Shown in pieces: positions 1 to 14,400 of a stretch of DNA of 64,000 nt (its first letter is position 1; every line of letters begins with the position of its first letter). The DNA comes from Petrosia ficiformis. Taxonomy: Eukaryota > Porifera > Demospongiae > Haplosclerida > Petrosiidae. The position numbers and the translations under genes were made by a program. Where the stretch lies: positions 2,794,430 to 2,858,429 of the forward strand of contig OX345649.1 of assembly GCA_947044365.1 (NCBI GenBank). The letters are read 5' to 3'. The notes beneath the pieces are model-generated. The model was not told the DNA's origin. It was given only the letters and a program-made list of their open reading frames with translations, and did not search any database.

Positions 1-279
1 TCAGGTCTGCTTCCATTGAGATTATCATAGAAAGTAAGTGCATGTGTGTGTGTGTTGTTAGTAATGTGTATAGCTTACCTTAAGCCTACTATTAATTGTG
101 TCCACTAAATTTAGCGACTTTTACATTATTTAAACTTTGGATTTAGCATATATTAATTTTAGTGAATTTGTGAGCCACACCTTATATGCCTAATAATGAT
201 CATGAAATCTATTGTTTAGCATATACTAATTTTAGCGATTATTACATTAGTCACTAAAAACGCTATAATTAACCTGAGC

Positions 280-832
280 GCGTAGGCGGAGGGTTATAGT
301 AGTCATCTGGTGTGTGTGTGTGTGTCTGTGTGTGTCTGTGTGTTACCGCTTGATCTCCACAACTGCAAGGTCTTACTGCTTTCTGAGCATATCTGCAGAA
401 TACTGGTATAGTGACAGGTAAGAAATAAAAGCGATTTGTTCTGAACTCATCTTGTTGCAGAGAAACAGCCGTGTAAATTCTCATCGATCTGTCGCCATCT
501 TGAAATTGTATCGTTTTTGCTGATGTCAGCAGAAAACACTGAAACACTAACTTTTGTATCTTTGAAGCTTTGTTTCTTGGGCTTTGTCTATCGTCCTAAC
601 GAGTGTTTATATAGCTATTTGTGAAGTTTTGTCCAGAAATTCGCTAGTTTTCAAGAGATCTAATGGCCATGCTATCCCCATAATTTGCATATTCATGATG
701 TACTACTGACTTCTTAGTGTTGATACAAATGGTGTGTTCGGGCTGTTGCAATATGTTACTTAGGCAAAGTTGTTCTAAAGCCATGCTGTTTTAGCAAAAG
801 CTAGCGAGGGTTCTGCACTTTAGTGCATTCAT
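280..832. repeat. Dispersed repeat, copy 1
   Basis: The stretch 280-662 and the short tail 803-832 recur at 18,172-18,556 and 18,868-18,898 with only scattered substitutions. Both copies open with the same GTAGGCGGAGGG start followed by a GT-rich tract, and both tails contain the small palindrome TGCACTTTAGTGCA. The segment between body and tail differs between the copies. I see no clear terminal inverted repeat and no coding capacity, so the class of element is unknown. Confidence 0.75.
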
Positions 833-865
833 TAGTATATGCAATTAAAAGTGGACTGAAGGTAC

Positions 866-1064
866 TAGCTTCCACTTGATACAAATAATTTAATTATTGT
901 ACTCATTGGACTATTGTAGGACACACAATTGTGTGGTTTGGCCATTAAATACTGTATAGCTTAGCTCCCACATGATACAAATCATTTCACTATTGTACTC
1001 ATTGAGCTATTGTATTCAACAGAAAACGCAATTTTGTGGTTTGGATGTTTGGTCACTAAATACA
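866..1064. repeat. Two diverged tandem copies of a ~97-bp unit
   Basis: Positions 866-953 and 962-1,064 share an order of short blocks (a CTTCCAC/CTCCCAC start, GATACAAAT, ATTGTACTCATTG, TGTGGTTTGG and a closing TAAATAC) with substitutions and a small insertion in the second copy. No function is visible. Confidence 0.5.
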
Positions 1065-2400
1065 TGATCGTCTGTCATCTAAATACTGACAGCTGTGGCA
1101 TTCATGCTCATATTATATATATAAGTAGTTAATGTTTGACTTAGTGTACGTGTTGTTGTGTTCTGTGTGGATGTTGTTTACAGGAGAAATATATATCTAT
1201 TATTTTAATATCAGTGGGACTGTGTTTTGTTTGAACAAGGAGATTTTTCAGAGTTTTGTGTTTGAGGGCAATGAAAATTGGGTTGTTCATGTGATGGCTA
1301 ACGCTTTTGTAGTGTTTCATGATTATTTGTTTAAGCTGCAAGAATTGTGGAGACAGTAAACATTTAAATATTGGTCAAGATAAGGTGGTGGTGGTTGGTA
1401 GTTGTTTGTTGATGTAGATTGTTCTGTTCTGATAATTATTTTTTTGGTATATTTGTTAATAAACTTAAAGGGGTATCCTCTTTTCTGTAAACATACTTTT
1501 AATAAGGCGATGTAGTTTTGATAGTTCTGTTCAATGGTATTGGTACATGTATATACATGCCAGTGGTGTGGAAACAGCCAGTCATGCAGGACATTGTCCG
1601 ATAAATCTAGTGAATGTCCAGTAAATTGAAACTAAACTGTATACAAAGTATATGGGGAGCAGGACAAGAGTGATGAAAATAGGCTAAAATGTCTGGTAGT
1701 GAGCTTAATGTTTCCACACCCCTCGTACATGCGTTCTCTAATAATTATAGCTGATTTTAGGTGGTTTGATGTGAAGTGAAGGTATTGAATTATTGATATA
1801 AGTTGTTCATTTTTTTGAAATGTCTTGAGGTCGAGAATTTTGGTATTCTTAAAACAATCTCCTTTATATATGGTATTTTAGCACCTTTTTTAACATTTTG
1901 ATACTTGTTTTGAGTTGATTAATTTATAATGGCTTTGGTCTGTGACACTTCGGGATTGTGCGGTATTGTTTTTTACTTTGCTGTTGTTTCAGTTCCTTTT
2001 CGATCTCCTTATTGGCATTTGTATATCTTTGATAGGCTTGTGATTGGTGAGCGATAACTTCTATGATTGATTGTTTAGTACTGTGATAGAGTAGGGAGTA
2101 TCTACTCTTGTTTTGTGTATATGCTTGTTGTGTTTTTATGAATGCTAACTGACTACTCACAACACACACAGGCTATACCTGTGTATAACCCCTGTATTAT
2201 AATGTATTAGAGGCTCATTTATGAGTATAGGGCTTTATTGTTCATACCTTTCATAAAGCACTATGAGATACAAGTGGGAGGTGGCAAAATGTTGACCAAC
2301 TGCAGTAACAGCTGGGCGTTTACTTGATCCCTCCTCTTTAGGCATGTCTCAGGCCGCTTCACTGGTACTTGTCGTTACAGTGGCTAACTGCTTGTAGTTG
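1065..2400. other. AT-rich stretch with no recognisable gene
   Basis: Only short unsupported open frames occur here (for example 1,132-1,359 on + and 1,924-2,169 on -). None resembles a known domain and none joins to flanking exons. It may be intergenic, or lie in a long 5' intron of the receptor gene that follows. Confidence 0.5.
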
Positions 2401-2453
2401 ACTTTCCCAGGCTAATGACCATATGGTGTGTTTAGGTGTGTATATACGTGTTT

Positions 2454-2692
2454 GGAACCCCTGTCCTTGTCATCCCACTAAGGTGAGCAATGAGGGACCA
2501 ACACCAGGTAGTCTAAAAATCAGTCAAGTCACTGATCTCACGGATGATGACTCTCCCCTAAGGTTATCCACATCGAAAAGTGCTTTGTTCATACATGTTG
2601 GGTAGAACTCCTGTCCTGATTATACCACTGAGGTGAGCAGCGGGGAACCTACTCCAACTAGTATAATGATCAGTGAAATTGCTAACCTCAGA
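2454..2692. repeat. Short tandem duplication (~155-bp spacing)
   Basis: Two diverged copies, about 2,454-2,551 and 2,605-2,692, share a GAACCCCTGTCC/GAACTCCTGTCC start, CCACTAAGGTGAGC/CCACTGAGGTGAGC, and an AATCAGT/GATCAGT block. The internal AAGGTGAGC looks like a splice donor, but no exon fits. Confidence 0.4.
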
Positions 2693-2795
2693 ACTACATT
2701 TTTTTGATTAAAAACCCAAAAAGTACTAGTTAAATACAAAATGCAGAAGTACAGTTGTTACATGATTATAGTAATCAGTTATTTACATAACATTT

Positions 2796-3146
2796 CCATA
2801 TGCTTTGATGCTTTGATACTGCAGGACTATTTAACTCGGATAGTCTGGTCTTGGGAACCAGAACTGGGGGTTAAAGACATCTTTGGCGGGATCCCAACCC
2901 TCCCCTCTCTATCCATATCTGAAAATGCTTATAGAGTCCTGTTTACCAATGCATCAGTAAATACATGTAATAATAACTCTTACAGAATAGTTGAAGTTAA
3001 ATAATGACCCATTTTTACTGGAGTATAAAAGATCCTACTCCCTGAACACTGTACCTACCATTTGCACGTGCTCTCCTAATTTATCTTAGGTGGGCATTTT
3101 TAATTAAATTATTGCAAGGCTATTACTATATGTATTACAGATGCTG

Positions 3147-3192
<46 letters not shown>
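2796..3192 (+). repeat. GT-tailed element, copy 1 (diverged)
   Basis: First of five copies in the window. Each runs from a CATATGCTTTGATNCTTTG start through a GGATAGTCTGG block and a conserved GGGATCCCAACCCTCCCCTC block to TTACAGATGCTG, and ends in a (GT)n tract. This copy is the most diverged and has the shortest tract (about 45 bases). The constant position of the microsatellite suggests that it is part of the element rather than a chance neighbour. No protein is encoded. Confidence 0.7.
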
Positions 3193-3194
<2 letters not shown>

Positions 3195-3971
3195 GTTTGT
3201 ATCTGATTGATCTTTGTGGAAACTCGCCGACCATAGTCCAGTCCCCACAATAGAACAGGTAGATAGTGACCTTTCTTGTCAGTGTCACGAGACCTCAGTC
3301 TGTCCAGAGAGCTTACTGAACCCGAACTTGTCTTATATTTGAATTTCATATCAAACTCTACTAGTTCCCAGCAATAAATTCAGAACTTTGGCTTTGGGAC
3401 TTTAAGTTTAATTATAATTGCTTTCCCTGAAAATTTATTGCTTATTCTGTTTTTGTTTAACTCATCAAATGATGATATGTTTTATTATTTTAGCATGCAG
3501 GCTTACAGAGTCTATATGCTTTTTTGATTATAGTAAAAGAATTAGCAATTAGTTAGTTAACATAAAGGAGTGTTATAAATATATAGTATCTAACAATCTT
3601 GATTTTAATATATTCACATATGCTTTGATACTTTGGTGTTATTGGACTCCTGACAGGGATAGTCTGGCCTTGGGAACCAGAAATGGGGGTTAAAGACTCT
3701 TTGGTGGGATCCCAACCCTCCCCTCTCTATCCGTATCTGTAGATGCTTATAGAGTCCTGTTCACCAATGCACCAGTAAATACATGTAATAATAACTTACT
3801 TACAAAACCTTGAAGTTAAATAACAGCCCAATCTTACTGGATTAAAAAAGATCCTACTCCCTTGAAAACTTTACCTACCATACTTATGCACATGTGCTCT
3901 CCTAATTAACCTTAGGTGGGCGTTTCCAATTAATAATTAAAATTATTGCAAGGCTATTACTATTACAGATG

Positions 3972-4073
<102 letters not shown>

Positions 4074-4101
4074 TATAAAAAAACCCCACAGGGGTGGAGA
4101 C

Positions 4102-4131
4102 ATGGGGCCCCCACCCCTGTGGGGGCCCCAT
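4102..4131. other. GC hairpin next to GT tract, copy 1
   Basis: A perfect 12-bp stem (ATGGGGCCCCCA, 4,102-4,113, against TGGGGGCCCCAT, 4,120-4,131) with a 6-base CCCCTG loop. It lies just downstream of the GT tract and recurs in the same relative place at 6,636-6,665, so it seems to belong to the 3' side of the GT-tailed element. Confidence 0.8.
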
Positions 4132-5812
4132 GTATTTATGATTCAGCAAATATTGATAGCTATTTTCTATTTATTTTTAAATAGTCTACCTGCAGTCAGA
4201 GGGTGCAAACCCCATAGACAATTTGGGCATAGGGTAGTCACAAGTATTAGGGGATATATCAGAACAAAATTTTCCCAAAACTCTAACTCACACCGAGGAA
4301 GAGAATGTTGTCACGTTGGGAGTGTCAACGCTATGGCACTTCACCAACTGTAGTAGATGGGATTACCAATTTAGGAAGACAATTATCCCTAGTTGACCTC
4401 TGTGATATTGTCATTAGGACGTTGACTGTCCCGGCCCAGTTCAGAATGATGACTGGTAGTGTGCTTGATAATACGTTCAATGTGTGGTTGGATGCACCAG
4501 AGGCGGCTCAGTACACTTGGGTTGATACCAGCCAAAAACAAAGAGTGCTGTCTATTGCTCACAACACAGAAGCTGACTTTTCCCCACAGAGAAGTATATT
4601 TCTCTCCCGAGGCTAGCATGAGTATTGGGCTTCTTCAGTTTAAGGCTTTGTTTCCAACAGCTTTAGGGCTGTGGGACAACCTTCAGTGCTGTCACACGGG
4701 CAGGTTTATTTGTGCTTGTAACTAAAGGCATAATGTGTCTGATGTTTTTATTTCCTGTTTATATGCTAATATTTTTATACAAGTTCAGAACTCTGGGGCT
4801 GTAGGTTTGATTATAAGACATGAGAGGGTTGTTCTATTAGTGCCTTTGCCTTAGTCATTGAGCGCTTTTAAGCTACTGTAACCAAAGGTCTTATTATGAT
4901 ACACTCTCTGCTCTGGTATCTGAGAACCGGCGTGGATCTAATTGGATAGGGCTTGACTACACAGCCTTAGCTTGAGCCTTCCCTCTTTTCCTTTCGAACC
5001 GTCTACCGCCCTACGTATAAACGGGGTGTGTGTAAGTTTGTATCTGATTGATCTTTGTGGAAACTCGCCGACCATAGTCCAGTCCCCACAATAGAACAGG
5101 TAGATAGTGACCTTTCTTGTCAGTGTCACGAGACCTCAGTCTGTCCAGAGAGCTTACTGAACCCGAACTTGTCTTATATTTGAATTTCATATCAAACTCT
5201 ACTAGTTCCCAGCAATAAATTCAGAACTTTGGCTTTGGGACTTTAAGTTTAATTATAATTGCTTTCCCTGAAAATTTATTGCTTATTCTGTTTTTGTTTA
5301 ACTCATCAAATGATGATATGTTTTATTATTTTAGCATGCAGGCTTACAGAGTCTATATGCTTTTTTGATTATAGTAAAAGAATTAGCAATTAGTTAGTTA
5401 ACATAAAGGAGTGTTATAAATATATAGTATCTAACAATCTTGATTTTAATATATTCACATATGCTTTGATACTTTGGTGTTATTGGACTCCTGACAGGGA
5501 TAGTCTGGCCTTGGGAACCAGAAATGGGGGTTAAAGACTCTTTGGTGGGATCCCAACCCTCCCCTCTCTATCCGTATCTGTAGATGCTTATAGAGTCCTG
5601 TTCACCAATGCACCAGTAAATACATGTAATAATAACTTACTTACAAAACCTTGAAGTTAAATAACAGCCCAATCTTACTGGATTAAAAAAGATCCTACTC
5701 CCTTGAAAACTTTACCTACCATACTTATGCACATGTGCTCTCCTAATTAACCTTAGGTGGGCGTTTCCAATTAATAATTAAAATTATTGCAAGGCTATTA
5801 CTATTACAGATG

Positions 5813-5897
<85 letters not shown>

Positions 5898-6502
5898 GGA
5901 TAATAAGAGAATGTGTCGACAAACAGAGGCAGCGTGATTAATGTGCTTGCTGTCAACGATTTCAATTGCCTGTATTCTGACAGACAGACAGCCGACCACT
6001 CTATAGCTGCTTGCACACGTTGATAGACCGAATACTTTCCTCCATAGACCTTATATTTCTGTTGTTCAATGAAACTTTATTGGTGAAATTATTAAAGCAG
6101 TGTCATACATGTAAATTGTATTTAACAATCTTAACTGTTAACATATCCATATGCTTTGATGCTTTGGTGTTACTAGACTCTTGACAGGGATAGTCTGGCC
6201 TTGGGAACCAGAAGTGGGGGTTAAAGACTCTTTGGTGGGATCCCAACCCTCCCCTCTCTATCCGTATCTGGAGATGCTTATAGAGTCCTGTTCACCAATG
6301 CACCAGTAAATACATGTAATAATAACTTACTTACAAAACCTTTAAGTTAAATAACAGCCCAATCTTACTGGATTAAAAAAGATCCTACTCCTTTGAAAAC
6401 TTTACCTACCATACTTATGCACATGTGCTCTCCTAATTAACCTTAGGTGGGCGTTTCCAATTAATAATTAAAATTATTGCAAGGCTATTACTATTACAGA
6501 TG

Positions 6503-6608
<106 letters not shown>

Positions 6609-6635
6609 TATAAAAAAACCCACAGAGGTGGTGAC

Positions 6636-6665
6636 ATGGGGCCCCCACCCCTGTGGGGGCCCCAT
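6636..6665. other. GC hairpin next to GT tract, copy 2
   Basis: Same 12-bp stem and 6-base loop as at 4,102-4,131 (arms 6,636-6,647 and 6,654-6,665), about 30 bases past the GT tract. Conservation of the hairpin while its outer flanks differ supports a structural role or an element end. Confidence 0.8.
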
Positions 6666-7634
6666 GTGGTATAGCCACAGTTTTTTTCATACATTATCAT
6701 CATAGTTGTATAATTATTGGTTTTTACCATATTATTATAATTATCTCTCAAGCTTCTCAGAACTGTCACCATACACTTCCACTAATGCCAAGACGTTCTA
6801 CTACTACTATTGCTATATCTAGTGGAGAATGATATTACAGCCTTGTGTGCAGCTGGATCCGAATGCCTGGCATTGATTGCACTATGTGCGATATACCGAG
6901 GCCTTATAACGTGGTCCACTATAGAGATTTAGGGAGACCCTCGGAGTACTTGCCAACAGAGGCAGCCTTGTGCTTGTTATCACTTTCCTCTCTGGGGCAG
7001 TCTCTACTTAGTAGAAGCCTGTGTGTTTTGGATAATAAGAGAATGTGTCGACAAACAGAGGCAGCGTGATTAATGTGCTTGCTGTCAACGATTTCAATTG
7101 CCTGTATTCTGACAGACAGACAGCCGACCACTCTATAGCTGCTTGCACACGTTGATAGACCGAATACTTTCCTCCATAGACCTTATATTTCTGTTGTTCA
7201 ATGAAACTTTATTGGTGAAATTATTAAAGCAGTGTCATACATGTAAATTGTATTTAACAATCTTAACTGTTAACATATCCATATGCTTTGATGCTTTGGT
7301 GTTACTAGACTCTTGACAGGGATAGTCTGGCCTTGGGAACCAGAAGTGGGGGTTAAAGACTCTTTGGTGGGATCCCAACCCTCCCCTCTCTATCCGTATC
7401 TGGAGATGCTTATAGAGTCCTGTTCACCAATGCACCAGTAAATACATGTAATAATAACTTACTTACAAAACCTTTAAGTTAAATAACAGCCCAATCTTAC
7501 TGGATTAAAAAAGATCCTACTCCTTTGAAAACTTTACCTACCATACTTATGCACATGTGCTCTCCTAATTAACCTTAGGTGGGCGTTTCCAATTAATAAT
7601 TAAAATTATTGCAAGGCTATTACTATTACAGATG

Positions 7635-7771
<137 letters not shown>

Positions 7772-8207
7772 CATGCTAATGAAATAGTAGTAAGTTAATT
7801 AAGTTTACTAATAAGGTCTTCCCACTAGTAAACTTATGTGGCTTTAGTTACCTAATGACCTTGTGATTATTGATTCATTTGATTGTTGAAGGTGGAGTTT
7901 GCTCTGTAAGAGAAATGGAGATGGATGTGTAGATTTCATTTCTTACAGTAAAGTTAACATATGACCATCATTATTACAACTCATTTAAATTAAAAGCAAA
8001 ACACAAAGAAGCTATACTTATGTGAGGTTGTTGTGTGCAAGTGGTGTTTAATTAATTAATTTAGTTGTTAAGGTACCATCCCAATCTTGTTTCTGTGCTT
8101 TTTCATATCCCTACATACAGTACTCCTTCATTTTAAACTGTTTTAAAATTATTAGTATTTTTTGCAGTACTTCAATTATCTTCCTATTTCTTAATCTATT
8201 TTCACAG
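7772..8207 (+). other. Intron or 5' region before first visible Ig exon
   Basis: The stretch ends in a pyrimidine-rich acceptor (TTTTCACAG) at 8,207. I looked for a signal-peptide exon ending in phase 1 and did not find a convincing one, so the true start of the receptor gene lies elsewhere upstream, possibly outside the window. Confidence 0.5.
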
Positions 8208-8489
8208 GTCCTCCTATTATTTTTATATCCCCCACTGATCAAAATGTACTTGAAACAGACTCTGTTACTTTCAGATGTCTTGGTACAGCTGACCCTGATC
8301 CAAATGTCACCTGGAGCTTTAATGGAGAACAAATCAACCTAGTTGAACGATACAATATTGGTGAATCTGGAGTACTCTTTGGTTCTCTCACTATTAATGA
8401 TGTTGTATATACTGATCAGGGTACTTACACTTGTACATATGAAAATATACGTGGAAGTATTAGCATTTCTACTTTGCTTACTGTGCAAG
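8208..8489 (+). CDS. Receptor exon: Ig domain 1 (cassette 1, type a)
   Basis: 282 bases, phase 1 at both ends, acceptor TTCACAG and donor GGTATGT. Strand B cysteine in VTFRCLG, strand C tryptophan in VTWSF, strand F cysteine in GTYTCTYENIRG, closing LLTVQG. The Asn-Ile-Arg/His-Gly turn after the second cysteine is the hallmark of the type-a domains. Confidence 0.92.
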
Positions 8490-11400
8490 GTATGTATAAC
8501 ATAATTGTCCATTTCTTTTAAAATCTTTCTTGTAGATCATTATCTTTTCTACTGGTAATTGGAATTGTATGTATGGAACCTTGTACAGTTATGCACATGA
8601 TACTTACATGATACCTCACCAAAAATAGTCAACTTTCATTAAAATGTTTCCAATGCATTTGGAAAGGAGGGCTTGCCCACACACAAAATTCCAAATTCTA
8701 TTTTTATTTATCAAGTAATCATTATTTTATACTGTTTATTACTTTAGTACGCCCAATGTTCAGTAGTCTCATTGTACCCATAAATGGTACAGCTGGTGAC
8801 AGTGTCCTGATGACTTGTAATAGTACAGGTGTACCTACTCCTACAATTACCTGGTTAAAAGATAATTTGTCTCTCTCACCTTCTCCTGGAAAGATTTCCA
8901 TCTCAACTGCTGACTCACTATTACCATCAGGGATTAGTAGTATAACAAGTAGTCTAGAAATACAGGGGCTTGTTCTTAGTGATACTAGTAACTATTCTTG
9001 CAAGGCAGTTAATGACTTAGCTCGTCCTCAAACTGAAGTCTCACAAGAAGAAGAATTGATAATACTTTGTGGGTTTATATTAATCTGTTACGTTCTTATA
9101 ATCACTCATTTGCAACATGTCATTTCACACAATTTCCTTTCTCCTACTCCAAACTTCTGTTTAATCCATTTATTGCTCCTTTCTTCTTTATCCCAATCAC
9201 TGACTATCTCTGCCTGTCTTTGTCTCTGTCTTTGTCTCTCTCTCTCTCTCTCTAGATCCACCTTCTGTCTCAGTACAGCCAGTATCATTAACAGTTAATC
9301 AATCTGATATGGCCTCTTTCACTTGTGAAGCATTTGGTATACCCCTTCCATTAATCTTGTGGTACTTCAACGATTCCTCTGATCCTTTATCTAGTGATCA
9401 GTTTCAGATTCAGAATTCTACTAGAGTCAACAGTTCAGGTTTAGCTATTAGTATGTCAACACTAACTATAACATCCACTTTGAGGAGTTCACACGAAGGA
9501 AGTTATACTTGTCAAGCCATTAATAATGTTAATAATTTGATTGGTACACCAGAGTCTGCAAATACCTCCCTCACTGTACAAGGTAGTATTATGTGTAATA
9601 TACAAGTACTTTAGTCTTTGTACGTATGTTATGTGTTCAGTTTTCTACTGTTGAAATTATTCCCTTTGTCTAATCTCTATTTAGACCACTAAGTTTCACT
9701 TCTCTTCTTCTCTTTTCATTTCTCAGTTCCTCCTCGTGTATTAATAGTCACAGATAATCCATTAGGTGTGGTCAATCAGTCAGTTACTCTCACATTCAGT
9801 ATTGTAGATGCCTCCCCACAAGTAATATTGGACAACATTCAATGGATGTTTAATGACGCAGTGATAAATAACTTCACAGAACATATATTCTCTCCCGATT
9901 TACTTAGTCTAACACTTACTAATGTTCAACATAGTGATCAAGGGTACTATTCTCTCACTGCTACTAATGAAGCTGGTACTAATACTACATCTGTTTTCCT
10001 AGAAGTTGAAGGTAATGTAATATATTAATGAATATTTAACTAATATCATAGTAATACATTCATTAATACATTCTTCTCATACATGTATACTGTTTATTCA
10101 TTTACTTGTCCTTTTTTCAGCTGCCCCTGTAATTATTACACCCCCGAGTGATGAATTACAGTTAGAAGGGAATGATGTCATGTTTGAATGTCAAGCTATT
10201 GCTGAACCAATACATTCAGTCGAATGGATGTTTAAAAATCAATTATTAGACACTGAGAGTAACAACTATTCAATAGATTCCACTGGTGATCTGACTGTAT
10301 CTAATGTACAGTTAAATGATACAGGACTATACACTTGTACTGTTAGTAATATTCATGGAAATGCATTGGCATCAGCTAATCTCACTGTACAAGGTTAGAT
10401 TATTATGTCTTTACAATGTTCTGTCTGATTAGGGTCATTGCTTCTTTATCTATCTGTAATTCTCTTTGTCTATTTAGTCAGTCTGTTAAACTTTCTCTCA
10501 TAAAGCCTTCTCTGTAATTATTCATTGATTTGTCCATTGTTTGGATTACCATTCATTATAGTTCTATACATTACATTTTGTTCTTATGATATGATATATT
10601 TACTAATCACATAAACTATTCTATTATTTTAAAACACAGTTATTCCACAATTCATACAAAGTCCCGAGGGATCTGTACAATTAATAGGAGAATCTGTTAC
10701 TATCAACTGTTCATCATTTGCTGTTCCTTCTGCTGTTCTAAATTGGCTCAAAGATGGAGATCTACTTGACATATCTCCTCCGTTAATTAGTGTTACATTT
10801 AGTACAGAGGGTTCTATAACATCCAGTCAGTTGACACTAACCTCTTTGAACTTTACCAATACTGGTAACTACTCATGTAATGCTACTAATAACTTAGTCT
10901 CTCAACAGGTCACCATATCTTCAACTGCTGAAATCATTGTTAATAGTGAGTTGAAATTTAGTAATCTTCATCTGTTTATCATATCTTATTCTTTATTATA
11001 GTGCCTGTGGAATTACAGATTTCTCCTATGAACAGTACAGTTAATGAAACTGATGAAGTTGAGTACACATGTGTAGCAGTGGGCTTACCAGCTCCTTCTT
11101 TCATCTGGAGCACACCTCAACAACTTAATCTTAGTGTACAGGACAATCTTAATATTATTAACACTGAGACACCATTAGATGGTGCAATACTTGTACGCTC
11201 TGTATTGAGGTTTGGATCTATACAAGATACTGATGCTAACCTATATACATGTACTGCTAGTAATACACCACGAGATACTATACAAACTGACTTTGCTTCT
11301 TTTCAAGTTACGGTACAAAGTGAGTGATATTTTGTTTGTAATACAAATATGATTTATGTACTTTCGTATTTGTTTTATAGCTCAACCAGTGATCATGTTT

Positions 11401-14400
11401 ACAAGTGATAATGACACAGTTGTTGGAGTTGAACTTCGTGATATACAGTTAACATTCAATATTTCCAGAGATCTTCCACCAGTCAGAGTGGAAGATATTC
11501 AGTGGTTATTCCAACAACAAGGAGAGAGTTCTCCAGTTGTAATTATTCCAGAAGAACAACATAGGCACTATATCTTCTCTGATGACAGATTGAGTCTCAC
11601 TATCAACATCCTGATGCTCAATGACTCTGGAAATTACACTGTAGAAGCTAGCAATATTGTTGGTACAGGAAGTGCTTCTGTCTTTCTGGATGTTCAAAGT
11701 AAGATATAAATGAAAGGGAGAAAGAAGATGATGATATTTTGAACTAGAGAGATGCAAATGATTATGTAATTATACAGTAGTTAGAAAGAATGGCACAACT
11801 TTATACAAAGAAAAGAATACCCAGTTATTATTGTTCAGTTAATAATAATTTTGTTTATTGTGTATTTGTTTTACTATTAACAGGGGCTCCAGTTATCATT
11901 GTACCATTAATATCATTGATACACCTGTCTACTAGTGATGCTATATTCGCTTGTCAAGCACAGGCTAATCCTCAACACACAATAGAATGGACAAAAAATG
12001 ATGTGCAGTTGTTCAACAATTCAAAGTACCTCATTACAGGCCTGGGCAGTTCTGAAAGTATTCTGACAATTTCCAACTTGCAACTCAATGACACTGGTAA
12101 CTATACGTGCTTTGCTGAGAATATTCATGGAAATGATTCAACTACTGCTGAACTCCGTGTTCAAGGTAAATATATTACTGCAGAAACCTAATTAGTATAT
12201 TATTCTTTACTTTTACTAATACAGTTCCACCTGACTTTATTGTATTCCCTAATTCTACGGCACCACCAACCCTTGTTGCTGGGGGTGATATCACTATCAC
12301 ATGCAATGTTACAGGATTTCCTTTACCTGATGTTGATATCTTGAAAGATGGCATACCATTCAACCTACAAGATGATACTTTTAACATTAACGAGACTGGT
12401 GGGATACTCGATAATGGAGAATTCTATAGAAGCATTTCAGTGTCTCTCTATCAACTGACATTTAATGACACTGCTGAATACTCATGTAATGCTACTAATA
12501 ACTTAGCCTCTCTGCAAACAAGAAACTCAACACCAGCCATTTATACAGTACAATGTAAGAATTGTCTCAATGTATTTATAACCATAAGAAATATGTTCCT
12601 GGTTACCTTGTAGGTACTGTTCTTAACTATGTCTCAGTAGACTATGTAGATATATATGATATAATTAATAATGGAGATTCATACATGTACCTATTTCAGT
12701 CCACCATTTTGAAATCCACACTTTTCTCAGCAAGTGCATTGGCTCCAGGTTAAATATAAACTTAGTACGGGGTTTATATTATATATGTATATATATAAGT
12801 TATATATATATATATATAATGTATTTATATATATATATATAATTATATATATTTTTTAATTTATATAAGTGTATATGTGTATAATTATATGAGATGCATG
12901 GTCTTCAGAATGCTTACCTCATGTGAGAGGTGATTATTTTTAACCAGTGTGAGCAGAACACTGCAGTTATTGTATATCAGATTAGGGTATTAATTCTGCA
13001 GTAATACACGCACAATACTGTGAAAAGCAATTGACATGAATGATGTTGTGTTATTCCTCTTAAAGTAATATCATTATCATTATGTGTTATTCATTATTTG
13101 TTATCACACAGATCCTCCTGATGTTAGTGTATCTCCATCAAATCTTACTGTTAATGAAACTGACTCACTCACTTTCTATTGTCAAGTATTTGCTATACCA
13201 GTGCCTGATCTATTCTGGATTAATGAGACTTCTCAAACGATGGTCCTCTCTTCTCCTGAGGGTGTGATGGTAACCATTGGTAACTTGTCTCATCCATCAG
13301 GTTTTCCAATCACCACTTCTAACCTCAGTATTGTGAATGTACAGAAACAACATGAGAGTAATTATACTTGTGTAGCTATTAATAATGTTACTAATCTACT
13401 CAACACACCTGAAAATGGAACGATTTCTCTCACCGTACAAGGTAAGAGTTTGAAATTAGTAGGAGAATAATCATTAATTAATGTTAATTTTATTCACTCT
13501 TTGTTTCTGTCTCCCTCTGCATGTGTGTGTGTTTGTGTTTGTGTTTGTGTGTGTGTTTGTATCACACCATGCTTTATAGACTGGAGTCACTGTGGGTCAC
13601 TATAAATTATAGATATCTTTAATTTACTTTAATTTCTATTTTTAATATAATTATTAGTTTTCAAATACTTAGTTTTGCCCACACCAGGTCTGTTATCTTG
13701 CAGGTAACCTCACCTGTTGAATAGCATTTGAATTGTTCAGGGGCAAAGGTCAAAACAATTCAATGTATTGATGGCATTAGGTATCCTGCTGAAGACTAGC
13801 CAATTAATTATTTAAATGTGTTCTGTATATTTGTGTGTATGTATGTTTGTTTTCTGAGCTTTCAGCCTCCAAACAGCACATGGCCATTAGCTGTTGTTAG
13901 GGTTGCTAGCTCTAGTCTTACTGTCATTATTTTCTCTCTCTCTCTCTCTACCCCTCGTAGTTCCTCCTACTGTTGTAACTGATAACACTTCGGTTCTAGG
14001 TGTAGTGAATAGAACTGTGAATTTATCATTCTCTATTACAAGAGCTTCTCCTGAAGTAGAATTATCTGATATTCAGTGGAGTTTTACAAATGGAGATGAT
14101 ATCACTGAAGACATCATAAATATCAACAGCAGTAGACTGGACTACTCAGATGACATCTTAATATTAACTATATATAATATTAGTCATGATGATGAAGGAT
14201 TGTATATACTTACTGCTTCTAATCCTGCTGGTATACACAGTGCTGCTATTAATCTCAGTGTAGAAGGTATGTAGCTAGTTCTTTTTACAAGTCATTATGA
14301 CAGTCCTGATTGGAGTTCTCTTTTCTCTTCTTTTACCTGTAGCTGCTCCAGTGTTTCTTCAAGCCCCTACTAACTCCAGTCAATTACAAGGAAAGACAGC

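Noticed and set aside
2423..2605. Possible signal-peptide exon of the receptor
   Set aside because: The 60-codon frame is part of a local tandem repeat, lacks a clear hydrophobic core and does not end in phase 1.
9069..9298. Continuation of the Ig exon 2 open frame past 9,068
   Set aside because: It runs through a polypyrimidine tract into a different frame of exon 3; a GTGGGT donor at 9,069 gives a standard phase-1 exon.
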